From: Actinomycetes bacterium
Lineage (GTDB): Bacteria > Actinomycetota > Acidimicrobiia > Acidimicrobiales > Bog-793
Direction: 5' to 3'
Length of the DNA stretch: 15,342 bases
NCBI GenBank assembly: GCA_021821585.1
Contig: JAKACF010000033.1
Location: 1 to 15,342, forward strand
Under the pieces are notes generated by a model. The model did no database searches. It was given only the letters and a program-made list of their open reading frames with translations, and was not told the DNA's origin. Every line of letters starts with the position of its first letter. Within the stretch, counting starts at the first letter, position 1. Positions 7,179 to 14,753 of the stretch are shown here, piece by piece. The position numbers and the translations under genes are program-made.

Positions 7179-7832
7179 ATGGGACTAGAGCAGTTTGAGC
7201 GCCGGTTGGAGCGCATGGTCGAGGGTGCCTTCGCCAAGGCCTTCCGCGGCCAATTGCAGCCGGTCGAGCTCGGCCGCCGGCTCACCCGCGAGATGGACCT
7301 GCACCGGACGGTCGGCGTCCGGGGCGTCATCGCGCCCAACCACTTCGACATCTACCTCGCCACCGCCGACTACGAGCGCTTCGAGAGCTTCGGCGACATC
7401 TTGAACCGGGAGCTCGTCGAGGCGGTCCGGGAGCACGCGAGCGGCGAGCGCTACCTCTTCCTCGGTCCCATCGAGATCGTGATCCACGAGGACACCGGGC
7501 TTAGCGTCAGCACCTTCGCCATCGAGTCGGAGGTGCTGGAGGGTTCGGGTGGACCGAGCGACTGGTTGGTTCTCCCGGACGGCAGGCGGGTAGGGATAGC
7601 TGACGAAGTCGTGACGATCGGCCGGCTGCCGGAGTGTGCCGTGGTCTTGGACGACCCAAATGTGTCGAGGCGCCATGCGCAGCTGCGTCGCGAGGGCGAC
7701 GGGGTCGTCCTTGTCGACCTCGGCTCGACGAACGGGACCAAGGTGAACGGTGTGCTCGTGCGGGAGCGGCGCCTCAACCCGGGTGACACCGTCACGGTGG
7801 GAACGACGACCATGAGGTTCGAGCCCGCCTGA
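7179..7832 (+). CDS. fhaA: FhaA: DUF3662 plus FHA-domain phosphothreonine-binding protein
   Basis: A 217-residue protein of two domains. Residues 1-115 are the DUF3662 N-terminal domain (start MGLEQFERRLERMVEGAFAKAF is characteristic). Residues about 130-215 are an FHA domain with GR at 148-149, SRRH at 163-166, STNG at 183-186 and NG at 190-191, all needed for phosphothreonine binding. In M. tuberculosis FhaA binds phosphorylated partners such as the MviN pseudokinase region and is a PknB substrate, helping to control peptidoglycan synthesis. The mycobacterial protein is over 500 residues because of a long central linker; here the linker is only about 15 residues. It is the first gene of a tight plus-strand operon and is followed by fhaB after 17 bases. 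Confidence 0.95.
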   Translation: MGLEQFERRLERMVEGAFAKAFRGQLQPVELGRRLTREMDLHRTVGVRGVIAPNHFDIYLATADYERFESFGDILNRELVEAVREHASGERYLFLGPIEIVIHEDTGLSVSTFAIESEVLEGSGGPSDWLVLPDGRRVGIADEVVTIGRLPECAVVLDDPNVSRRHAQLRREGDGVVLVDLGSTNGTKVNGVLVRERRLNPGDTVTVGTTTMRFEPA

Positions 7833-7849
7833 CAGGGCGGACATCCGAC

Positions 7850-8305
7850 ATGCCCCACGCGCTCTTGCACGTCCTCAGCTACTTCTTCCTCGGCCTGCTC
7901 TGGCTGTTCTTCCTCTACGCCGTCCGGATGGTCTTCGTCGAGATCAAGCGCTCCCGCGCCGAGCGCGCCCCGGTACCCGTGCTCCCGCCGGTCGGGACCG
8001 ACCAGCTCGTCCCCCTCAAGTTGAAGGTGGTCGACCCCCCGCAGCGCCGCGGCAGGGTCTACGACCTCGGCGAGGAGGTCACCGTCGGCCGCTCGCCCGG
8101 CTGCGCCGTGCCGCTCGAGGACGACACCTTCATCTCCTCGGTCCACGCCCGCGTCTTCCACCGCGCAGGTGAGTTCTGGCTGGAGGACCTCGGCTCGACG
8201 AACGGGACCTGGCTCAACGAGGAGCGGCTCGGCGACGGCCCCGTCCGCCTCCAGCGGGGGGACCGGATGAAGGTGGGGAGTACCACCCTCGAGGTCACGC
8301 GTTGA
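7850..8305 (+). CDS. fhaB: FhaB (FipA-like): membrane-anchored FHA-domain protein
   Basis: A 151-residue protein with one N-terminal membrane helix (about 9-29), a basic cytoplasmic stretch (EIKRSRAER) and a C-terminal FHA domain (about 58-150). FHA residues are GR at 80-81, SSVH at 96-99 and STNG at 116-119, so phosphothreonine binding should be intact. Length and layout match mycobacterial FhaB, which is reported to bind phosphorylated division proteins and to link kinase signalling to FtsZ/FtsQ under stress. The ribosome binding site is weak (GGGCGG, about 10 bases upstream). Its TGA overlaps the TTG start of the phosphatase gene, which suggests translational coupling. Confidence 0.94.
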   Translation: MPHALLHVLSYFFLGLLWLFFLYAVRMVFVEIKRSRAERAPVPVLPPVGTDQLVPLKLKVVDPPQRRGRVYDLGEEVTVGRSPGCAVPLEDDTFISSVHARVFHRAGEFWLEDLGSTNGTWLNEERLGDGPVRLQRGDRMKVGSTTLEVTR

Positions 8306-10134
8306 TCTCGATCCGCGCTGCGGCGGAGAGCCACACCGGCTACGTGCGGACCAACAACGAGGACCTCGCCGTCGTGAGCAGCGATCTCGCCGCCATCGCG
8401 GACGGCATGGGCGGGCACCTCGGCGGGGAGGTGGCCGCCAGGATCGCCATCGAGGAGCTCGTCGCGGCCTTCCAGCGCGACCGCACGGCGGCCGGCCTCA
8501 GCGCGGCGGTGCGGCGGGCGAACCGGGCGATCTGGCGAAAGAGCAGGTCGGACCGGACCCTGCACGGCATGGGTACCACGATCACGGCGGCCGCTCTCGT
8601 CGGAGCGGGCCGAGGCGGCGACGGGGGCGGCCGCCTGGCGCTCGTCAACGTGGGTGACTCGCGGGCCTACCGGTTGAGCAACGACGGCGACGGGCGTCGC
8701 CTCAGCCGCCTCACCGAGGACCACTCCGTCGTCGAGGAGATGGTCCGCCAGGGCGAGCTCACCCCGGTCGAGGCGGCGGCCCACCCGCACCGGCACGTCC
8801 TCACGCGCGTGCTCGGGGTGGACTCGGAGGTCGACGTCGACATCTGGGACCTCGACCCGGTGCCCGGGACGCGGTTCCTGCTCTGCACCGACGGGCTGAC
8901 CGACGAGGTGCCCGAGGAGGAGATCGCCGACGTGCTCGGCTCCTCCGACGACCCCAGGGTTGCCGCCCGCGGGCTCGTCGAGCGGGCGCTTGCCCACGGC
9001 GGACTGGACAACGTGACCGTCGTCGTGGTCGACGTCCTCGACTCCGCCACCGCCCCGGTCGGCCAGGCGCTCGAGATCGTCCCCGCCGGGCCGTCCGCTG
9101 CCGACGGCGAGGACCGCCTCGGTCCGGATGCCACCCAGGCGCTGCCGGTGACCAGGGTCCGCCGCCGCAGGCGGGCCGGCGCCGGCGCCGTCGGGGCGGC
9201 GGGGTTGGCAGAGGCGGCGGGCCAGGAGGGGGCCGACGTCACGGCGGCGCTCGCTTCCGACGGGGCCCCTGGCGAGGGCGGAGGGTCGCCCGGCACCGGG
9301 GTGGCCCCGACCGAGGCCATGGCGGCCGCGCCCGCCGGGCTCGAGTCTCTGGCGGCCGGCCCGTCCGCCGCCGGCGTCGCCGGGGAGCCGACCGTCGCCC
9401 TCTCGGGCACGCCGGAGGCCCCGGGCGCGGCGAGCGGGGAGAGCTCGGGGCCGTCGCACCGCCGGACGGGGCGCAGCATGATGGTCCGCGCCGCACCGGT
9501 CGAGTGGGTCGATCCCGACGGCCGCGGTCCGGCCGTGTCCGGACCGCACACCGGTCCCACCGTGCTCGTGCCGTCCCGCTCGCTCGCCAAGCAGTACCGC
9601 GACCGGATCGTCACGTTCCGGGTCTTCCTCTTCCTCGTCCTGCTGGCGGCCCTGGTCGGCGGCGTGATCGGCGTCATCATCTGGTTCCAGCGCTCGTCGT
9701 TCTTCGTCGGGCTCGCCGGGGACCGCGTCAGCATCTTCCAGGGGCGCCCTGGCGGCCTCATCTGGTTCAAGCCACAATTGCTCGAGACGAGCTCCCTCAC
9801 GACCAAGGACCTCCTGCCCAACTCCGTCTACGAGCTCCGCCACGGCGTGGAGGAGTCGTCCTACTCGGCGGCCAAGCAGGAGGTCGAGGACCTCATCCGG
9901 CTCTCGACCCAGCTCGGCCTGAACCCCAACTCCCCACCCCCGACCACCACCACGACGACGCTGCCACCGACGACCACGACCGCGACCACGTCCGCCCCGG
10001 CGGCGCCCCCTCCGCCGCCGTCCTCGTCGACCACGTCGACGACGGCGGCCACGACCACGACGGCCGCACCGGCCACCTCGACCACGTCGAAGCCGCCGAC
10101 GAGCTCGACGACGTCGTCGACCCTGCTGCCCTGA
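8302..10134 (+). CDS. pstP: PstP-type PP2C serine/threonine phosphatase, membrane-anchored
   Basis: A 610-residue protein. Residues 1-245 form a PP2C domain with RTNNED (Asp21), ADGMGGH (Asp34), VGDSRAY (Asp119), TDG (Asp197) and GGLDNVTV (Asp236), the metal-binding set known from mycobacterial PstP. A long Ala/Gly/Pro linker (250-430) leads to a membrane helix (about 440-462), then an outside domain (463-545) and a Pro/Thr/Ser-rich tail (546-610). It should reverse phosphorylation by the PASTA kinase encoded downstream. The start is TTG, overlapping the fhaB stop as TTGA; homology (IRAAAESHTG) begins at once, so later starts are unlikely. In M. tuberculosis the next gene is rodA, but here a class B PBP follows after 16 bases. 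Confidence 0.93.
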   Translation: MISIRAAAESHTGYVRTNNEDLAVVSSDLAAIADGMGGHLGGEVAARIAIEELVAAFQRDRTAAGLSAAVRRANRAIWRKSRSDRTLHGMGTTITAAALVGAGRGGDGGGRLALVNVGDSRAYRLSNDGDGRRLSRLTEDHSVVEEMVRQGELTPVEAAAHPHRHVLTRVLGVDSEVDVDIWDLDPVPGTRFLLCTDGLTDEVPEEEIADVLGSSDDPRVAARGLVERALAHGGLDNVTVVVVDVLDSATAPVGQALEIVPAGPSAADGEDRLGPDATQALPVTRVRRRRRAGAGAVGAAGLAEAAGQEGADVTAALASDGAPGEGGGSPGTGVAPTEAMAAAPAGLESLAAGPSAAGVAGEPTVALSGTPEAPGAASGESSGPSHRRTGRSMMVRAAPVEWVDPDGRGPAVSGPHTGPTVLVPSRSLAKQYRDRIVTFRVFLFLVLLAALVGGVIGVIIWFQRSSFFVGLAGDRVSIFQGRPGGLIWFKPQLLETSSLTTKDLLPNSVYELRHGVEESSYSAAKQEVEDLIRLSTQLGLNPNSPPPTTTTTTLPPTTTTATTSAPAAPPPPPSSSTTSTTAATTTTAAPATSTTSKPPTSSTTSSTLLP

Positions 10135-10150
10135 GAGAGGTGACCGCCCG

Positions 10151-11707
10151 ATGAACCCACGGATCCGATCGGTCGGGATCGTGCTGCTGCTCTGCTTCGG
10201 CCTGTTGTTCGTGCAGCTCAACAACATCCAGGTGCGCCAGTCGAAGGCGCTCTCGCGCAACCCGCTCGTCCAGGTGGGCAAGGTGAACCCGATCTACCTG
10301 CCCCGGGGCGCCATCCTCAGCTCGGACCGCAAGATCCTCGCCTTCTCCAAGCGGACGCACGGCGTCGAGCTGCGGATCTACCCGAAGGCGACCGCCGTCG
10401 ACTTCGGCCAGATCACCGGCTACGTCGGCTCCTCGGCGAGCATCGCCATCCAGGTCGGCATCGAGGCCGAGTACCAGCAGTACCTGGCCCAGCACGAGTC
10501 GCCCGTGCACACGATCGGCCAGCTCGTCACCCAGCACCAGGAGACCGACGACGTCATGCTCACGGTCTCCTCGAGCATGCAGGCCGACGCCTTCGCCCTC
10601 GTCGACCACCATCCGGGCGCCGAGATCGTGGCGCTCGACCCCCGCAACGGCGCCATCCTCGCCATGGCCGGCTACCCGAGCTACAACCCGAACCTGCTCG
10701 CCCAGATCGACACCAAGGCCGCCTTGAAGGAGTACGCCAAGCTCACCAAGCACTACCCGGCGCCGTTCATGAACCTCGCCAGCTACTACCCGCACTCTCC
10801 CGGCTCGACCTTCAAGCCGATCGACACGGCCGCCATCTTCGACCACCACCCCTCGCTCGCGAGCAAGAAGTGGCCCTTCATCCCCTACCTGCAGATCACC
10901 AAGTCGAGCCCGAAGTTCTACAACTACGCCCACAGCGTCTGCGGCGGCCCTCTCGCCGAGATCCTGGCGGTCTCCTGCGACACGGCCTACGCCAAGATGG
11001 GGCTCGACCTCGGGGCGCACACCGTCGTCTCCGAGGCGGAGGCCTTCGGCTGGTGCCAGGGGGCGGGCGGGGTGTGCAAGCACGGCGGCTCGCCGCCGCC
11101 GCTCGACCTGCCGCCGAGCGAGGTCGCCGGTGCCACCATGGCGAACGAGAGCCTGCTGGCGGCCAACCCGCCCTATCTCGCCTACTCCTCGATCGGGCAG
11201 TACAACGACACGGCCTCGGTGCTCTCGATGGCGCTCGTGGCGGCCGGGATCGCGAACGGCGGCAGGATCATGGCTCCCCACCTCATGAGCCAGATCATCG
11301 ACAGCGCCGGCAACGTCGTCGTGCGCTACCACCCCCACGTCTGGAAGGTGGCGACCTCCGCCTCGACGGCGGCCAAGGTGAGGCAGCTCATGCTCGGCCC
11401 GGCCGAGTCCTCCCCCTATCCCGGGACGGCGGCCGGCATCTTCACGAACCTGCAGTCGGCCGGCATCCAGGTGGCCGCCAAGACCGGCACGGCCGAGGAC
11501 GTCGCCCGCTCGACGTCGAGCAACTGCGCCACCGACGACTGGCTGATGGCGATGGCGCCGGCCGGCTCGCAGACGCCGAAGGCGGTCGTGGTCGCCGAGG
11601 TCCCGACGCCGAACGGGTCGTCCATCTGCCAGACTGCGACGGGTGCCGGCGTCGCCGGTCCGCTCGTCGACCAGATGCTGACCGATGTGTTGAAGGCAGG
11701 GCTGTGA
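10151..11707 (+). CDS. pbpA: Class B penicillin-binding protein (PbpA-like D,D-transpeptidase)
   Basis: A 518-residue membrane protein with an N-terminal membrane helix (about 7-24), a pedestal region containing the conserved PRGAILSSD, and a transpeptidase domain from about 155. Catalytic motifs are STFK (Ser219, Lys222), SCD (275-277) in the SxN position, and KTG (444-446). The SxD form is also seen in Escherichia coli PBP2, so it does not by itself mean inactivity. The enzyme cross-links peptidoglycan outside the membrane, normally together with a SEDS glycosyltransferase (RodA or FtsW). No such partner gene lies in this cluster. The ATG at 10151 has a strong GAGAGAGGTGA ribosome binding site. 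Mycobacterial PbpA works in septation and is controlled by PknB. Confidence 0.94.
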   Translation: MNPRIRSVGIVLLLCFGLLFVQLNNIQVRQSKALSRNPLVQVGKVNPIYLPRGAILSSDRKILAFSKRTHGVELRIYPKATAVDFGQITGYVGSSASIAIQVGIEAEYQQYLAQHESPVHTIGQLVTQHQETDDVMLTVSSSMQADAFALVDHHPGAEIVALDPRNGAILAMAGYPSYNPNLLAQIDTKAALKEYAKLTKHYPAPFMNLASYYPHSPGSTFKPIDTAAIFDHHPSLASKKWPFIPYLQITKSSPKFYNYAHSVCGGPLAEILAVSCDTAYAKMGLDLGAHTVVSEAEAFGWCQGAGGVCKHGGSPPPLDLPPSEVAGATMANESLLAANPPYLAYSSIGQYNDTASVLSMALVAAGIANGGRIMAPHLMSQIIDSAGNVVVRYHPHVWKVATSASTAAKVRQLMLGPAESSPYPGTAAGIFTNLQSAGIQVAAKTGTAEDVARSTSSNCATDDWLMAMAPAGSQTPKAVVVAEVPTPNGSSICQTATGAGVAGPLVDQMLTDVLKAGL

Positions 11708-11716
11708 CCGCCCGCA

Positions 11717-11722
11717 TAGGCT
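11717..11722 (+). promoter_or_regulatory. Candidate internal -10 box of the kinase gene
   Basis: TAGGCT lies nine bases before the kinase ATG in the 24-base gap after pbpA. Spacing and following bases (CTCGTG) resemble the fhaA box. No Shine-Dalgarno sequence precedes the ATG, so the kinase may have its own near-leaderless transcript. Confidence 0.4.
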
Positions 11723-11731
11723 CGTGACCGC

Positions 11732-13780
11732 ATGACCCAAAGCCCACCTTCCGGCCCGGGGGAGGAGCGCGCCCGCATCTACAACGGCCGCTACGAGCTG
11801 ATCCGCCAGATCGCCCGCGGTGGCACGGCGCAGGTCTACCTCGCCCGGGACCTCCTCCTGGACCGGCCCGTGGCGCTCAAGGTCCTCTTCCCCGAGCTGT
11901 CGACGGACCCCTCCTTCGTCGAGCGGTTCCGCCGGGAGGCCCAGGCGGCCGCCAACCTCTCGCATCCGAACATCGTCCCGGTCTTCGACTGGGGCGAGTC
12001 CGAGCGCACCTACTTCATCGTCATGGAGTACGTCGACGGCGAGCCGCTCTCCTCGATCATCCGCGGCCAGGCACCGCTCCCGCCCGCCAGGGCGGCCGGC
12101 ATCGCGGCGGACATCGCCAAGGCGCTCAGCTACGCCCACCGCCACGGGGTCGTCCACCGCGACGTGAAGCCCGGCAACGTCCTCATCACCCGCGACGGGC
12201 AGGTGAAGGTGGCCGACTTCGGCATCGCGAGGGCCGTCGGCGCGGACGACAGCGTGACCCAGACCGGGCTCGTCATGGGCACGGCCACGTACTTCTCCCC
12301 CGAACAGGCCCAGGGCCTCGGCGTCGACGGCCGCAGCGACGTCTACGCCCTCGGCGTCGTGCTCTACGAGATGGTGACCGGCCGGCCGCCGTTCTCTGGA
12401 GACACCCCGGTCTCCATCGCCTACAAGCACGTCTCCGAGGCGGCCGTCCCGCCGAGGGAGATGGAGCCCCGGGTGCCCGCCGCCCTCGACGCCGTCATCA
12501 TGCGGGCCATGGCCAAGCAGCCGGGCGACCGCTACCCGACGGCCGAGGACCTGCACGCCGACCTCCAGCGCTACGCCCAGGGCGCCCCCGTCCTGGCGCT
12601 CGCCGGGGCGGCGGCCGGGGCCATCACCTCCACCCAGCAGATCGGCTTTGCCGAGGGCATCGGCGCCACCCAGGCGTTCGCCGCCAACCCGACGACCGTC
12701 CTCCCGGCCGGTGCCGCCACCGCCGCCACGGTGACCTCGGTGCAGCACCGCAGCGAGCTCGTCGACGGCACGCCCGGCGGGCGACCCGAGATGCCGAAGC
12801 GCCGCTGGCTCGGCTGGACCATCGCCGGCATCCTCCTTGCCGCCCTGCTCGCCGTCCTCGTCTACGTCGGCGGTCGCTCCCTCGGCTACTTCGGGTCGAC
12901 CGCCTACTTCCACCTCCCCGACGTGAAGGGCCTCACCCTCGCCCAGGCAAAGACCCAGCTCGCCGGCGACGGCCTGCGGGTGAACGAGACCGGCGCCCAC
13001 AGCGCGGCGGCCAAGGGCACGATCGTCTCCGAGCGCCCGAAGGCTCAGAGCATCGTCCAGCGGGGCGACGCCGTCCACCTCGTCGTCTCGCTCGGCCGTC
13101 GCACCGTCGCCGTCCCGGCCGTCTCCAACGAGCAGTACACCCAGGCCGAGAGCGCCATCAAGGCCGCCGGCCTCAAGTACACCCTCGTCCCCGTCACACC
13201 GGGACCGGGCGCCATCCAGGGCATCGTCACCAAGACCGACCCGCCCGCAGGCCAGCCGGTCCTGCCGGGGTCGACGGTGAAGATCTACTACCTGCACGGG
13301 ACCGCCCAGGTGACCGTCCCCCAGGTGCAGGGCGACACCCTGCAGGCGGCCGACACCGCCCTCACGAGCTCGCACCTCACCTTGAAGCCGACGATCTACG
13401 CCCCGTCGACCAAGGTGAAGGCCGGTCTCGTCGCCGGCACCCAGCCGGCGGCCGGGTCCACCGTGCCGGTCGGCGACGGCATCGTCGTCGTGGTCTCGAC
13501 GGGCCCGCCGGCGGTCGTGCCGAACGTCACCAACCTCGGCTACACCGCCAACCAGGCCGAGCAGCTCATCCGCAAGGCGGGGCTCGTCCCGCAGGTGAAC
13601 TACGTCCCGGGCCTGCCCTCCGACGCCGGCTACGTCACCGGCCAGAACCCTGCCGGTGGCACGGACGTCACGAAGGGCTCGACCGTGACGATCGACGTCG
13701 TCCAGCGGCCCTCGACGACCACCACCTCGACGACCTCGGGCTCGACCACCAGCACCACGGCGAAACCGCCCCACGGGTAG
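11732..13780 (+). CDS. pknB: PknB-type transmembrane serine/threonine kinase with four PASTA domains
   Basis: A 682-residue protein. The kinase domain (about 21-281) has the glycine loop ARGGTAQVY, Lys50 in VALKV, Glu69, HRDVKPGN (Asp144), DFG (162-164) and the activation segment GTATYFSPEQA, so it should be active. A linker of about 75 residues leads to a membrane helix (about 362-381). Four extracellular PASTA repeats follow (about 393-455, 458-523, 525-591, 593-657), then a short Thr/Ser-rich tail (661-676). PASTA domains bind muropeptides or lipid II; the kinase then phosphorylates FHA proteins, PBPs and division proteins. In M. tuberculosis this gene is preceded by a second kinase, pknA, which is absent here. 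The gene is convergent with trpG, 17 bases between stops. Confidence 0.95.
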   Translation: MTQSPPSGPGEERARIYNGRYELIRQIARGGTAQVYLARDLLLDRPVALKVLFPELSTDPSFVERFRREAQAAANLSHPNIVPVFDWGESERTYFIVMEYVDGEPLSSIIRGQAPLPPARAAGIAADIAKALSYAHRHGVVHRDVKPGNVLITRDGQVKVADFGIARAVGADDSVTQTGLVMGTATYFSPEQAQGLGVDGRSDVYALGVVLYEMVTGRPPFSGDTPVSIAYKHVSEAAVPPREMEPRVPAALDAVIMRAMAKQPGDRYPTAEDLHADLQRYAQGAPVLALAGAAAGAITSTQQIGFAEGIGATQAFAANPTTVLPAGAATAATVTSVQHRSELVDGTPGGRPEMPKRRWLGWTIAGILLAALLAVLVYVGGRSLGYFGSTAYFHLPDVKGLTLAQAKTQLAGDGLRVNETGAHSAAAKGTIVSERPKAQSIVQRGDAVHLVVSLGRRTVAVPAVSNEQYTQAESAIKAAGLKYTLVPVTPGPGAIQGIVTKTDPPAGQPVLPGSTVKIYYLHGTAQVTVPQVQGDTLQAADTALTSSHLTLKPTIYAPSTKVKAGLVAGTQPAAGSTVPVGDGIVVVVSTGPPAVVPNVTNLGYTANQAEQLIRKAGLVPQVNYVPGLPSDAGYVTGQNPAGGTDVTKGSTVTIDVVQRPSTTTTSTTSGSTTSTTAKPPHG

Positions 13781-13807
13781 GGCCCGCGGGTGGCCCCTCA
13801 GCGGGCC
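13781..13807. terminator. Candidate bidirectional terminator between kinase and amidotransferase genes
   Basis: GGCCCGC (13781-13787) and GCGGGCC (13801-13807) form a perfect seven-pair stem around a 13-base loop in the gap of the convergent genes; the right arm lies just inside the amidotransferase stop. There is no T-run, so confidence is limited. Confidence 0.35.
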
Positions 13808-14394
13808 GGCGCCCCGGTGAGGGCGAGGAAGTTGCCGAGCAGGCTGCGCCCGGGCTCGCCGGTGAGGATCGACTCGGGGTGGAACTGCACCCCCTCCACC
13901 GGGAGGCTCCGGTGGCGCAGGCCCATCACGAGGCCGTCGGCCGTCCGGGCGCTCACGACGAGGTCCGGGGGCACCGAGGAGGCGTCGACGACAAGGGAGT
14001 GGTACCTCGTCGCGAGCAGCGGGTTGGGCAGGCCGGCGAAGACACCGGCTCCGTCGTGGTGGACGAGGGAGGCCTTGCCGTGGACGACCTCGGGCGCCCG
14101 GACGACCTCGGCCCCGTAGCGCTCGCCGATGCACTGGTGGCCGAGGCAGACCCCGAGCACGGGGATCCCGGCGTCGGCGAAGACGCCGATGGCCTCGCTG
14201 CTCACGCCGGCGTCGGCCGGACGGCCGGGCCCGGGCGAGACGAGGAGGGCGTCCGGGGAGAGAGCCGCCAGGCCGGCGACGTCGGTCGCGTCGTTGCGGA
14301 CGACGACCGGCTCGGCCCCGAGCTCTCCCAGGTACTGGACGAGGTTGTAGACGAAGCTGTCGTAGTTGTCGACGACGAGGACGCGGGGGGCCAC
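13798..14394 (-). CDS. trpG: Glutamine amidotransferase of anthranilate / aminodeoxychorismate synthase (TrpG/PabA)
   Basis: A 198-residue class I glutamine amidotransferase. It has VVDNYDSFVYNL at the N-terminus, the oxyanion motif SPGPG (53-57), the nucleophile Cys83 in GVCLGHQ and the His172/Glu174 pair in QFHPES, so the triad is complete. It releases ammonia from glutamine for a TrpE or PabB partner that aminates chorismate, in tryptophan or folate synthesis. The partner gene is not in the window, and some bacteria use one subunit for both, so TrpG versus PabA cannot be decided. The start is GTG at 14394 with a TAGCGT box six bases upstream and no Shine-Dalgarno. Its place beside pknB and crgA is the conserved actinobacterial order. 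Confidence 0.93.
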   Translation of the reverse strand: MAPRVLVVDNYDSFVYNLVQYLGELGAEPVVVRNDATDVAGLAALSPDALLVSPGPGRPADAGVSSEAIGVFADAGIPVLGVCLGHQCIGERYGAEVVRAPEVVHGKASLVHHDGAGVFAGLPNPLLATRYHSLVVDASSVPPDLVVSARTADGLVMGLRHRSLPVEGVQFHPESILTGEPGRSLLGNFLALTGAPAR

Positions 14395-14400
14395 GGCGCC

Positions 14401-14406
14401 ACGCTA
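14401..14406 (-). promoter_or_regulatory. Candidate -10 box of trpG (leaderless)
   Basis: TAGCGT on the minus strand ends six bases before the GTG start, the distance expected if transcription begins at the start codon itself. No clear -35. Confidence 0.4.
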
Positions 14407-14435
14407 CGCGGTCTCGTCGCGGCCCGGGGGCGAAG

Positions 14436-14441
14436 TAACCT
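14436..14441 (+). promoter_or_regulatory. Candidate -10 box of crgA (leaderless)
   Basis: TAACCT ends six bases before the GTG start at 14448 and no Shine-Dalgarno sequence is present. It mirrors the divergent trpG box, whose near edge is 29 bases away. Confidence 0.4.
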
Positions 14442-14447
14442 GCGTTC

Positions 14448-14720
14448 GTGCCACGGGCGACCTCACAGCGGGCCGGGCGGGCCACCCCGTCGAAGAAGCA
14501 GGCGGCCACGAGCGGTCGCTACACCGCTCCCATCCCCCGCGACAAGCGTCACAGCCCGGCGTGGTACCCCTTCGTCATCATCGGGCTGCTCGTCGTCGGC
14601 CTCGTCGTCATCATCGCCAACTACGCCGGGGCGCTGCCCGGCGGGACGCACGACTGGTATCTGATCGGCGGGATCGCCGGCATCGTCGCCGGGCTCATCC
14701 TCGCCACCTACTACCGTTGA
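14448..14720 (+). CDS. crgA: CrgA cell-division / septation protein
   Basis: A 90-residue protein with a basic cytoplasmic N-terminus (about 1-35), two membrane helices (about 41-60 and 70-87) and a very short C-terminus ending TYYR. The SPAWYPFVIIGLL start of the first helix and the GTHDWYLIGGIAGIVAGL second helix fit the CrgA family (UPF0233). Its size and two-helix layout also match. CrgA is an actinobacterial divisome protein that in mycobacteria contacts FtsZ, FtsI and other division proteins, and in Streptomyces delays septation. Its neighbourhood beside trpG and pknB is conserved. The start is GTG, apparently leaderless. It converges on the thiolase gene with 18 bases between stops. 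Confidence 0.92.
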   Translation: MPRATSQRAGRATPSKKQAATSGRYTAPIPRDKRHSPAWYPFVIIGLLVVGLVVIIANYAGALPGGTHDWYLIGGIAGIVAGLILATYYR

Positions 14721-14753
14721 GCGCCCCCGGCGCCCACATCAGCTGAGGCGCTC
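14719..14753. terminator. Candidate terminator between crgA and the thiolase gene
   Basis: GAGCGCC (14719-14725, overlapping the crgA stop) and GGCGCTC (14747-14753) are perfect reverse complements, giving a seven-pair stem with a 21-base loop across the convergent stops. The long loop and lack of a T-run make it uncertain. Confidence 0.25.

Noticed and set aside
9946..10125. ACC/ACG-rich tandem stretch as a possible CRISPR or satellite array
   Set aside because: It is the in-frame Thr/Pro/Ser tail of the phosphatase, irregular and without spacers.
10973..10981. SCD instead of SxN in the PBP as a sign of inactivity
   Set aside because: SxD occurs in active PBP2-type enzymes such as E. coli PBP2, and the SxxK and KTG motifs are intact.
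9893..14509. A 1,538-codon open frame on the minus strand antisense to the phosphatase tail, pbpA, pknB and trpG region
   Set aside because: Long antisense frames are expected from GC-rich codon bias. Its translation is Arg/Gly/Asp-rich with no family motif and it covers clearly real genes in other frames.
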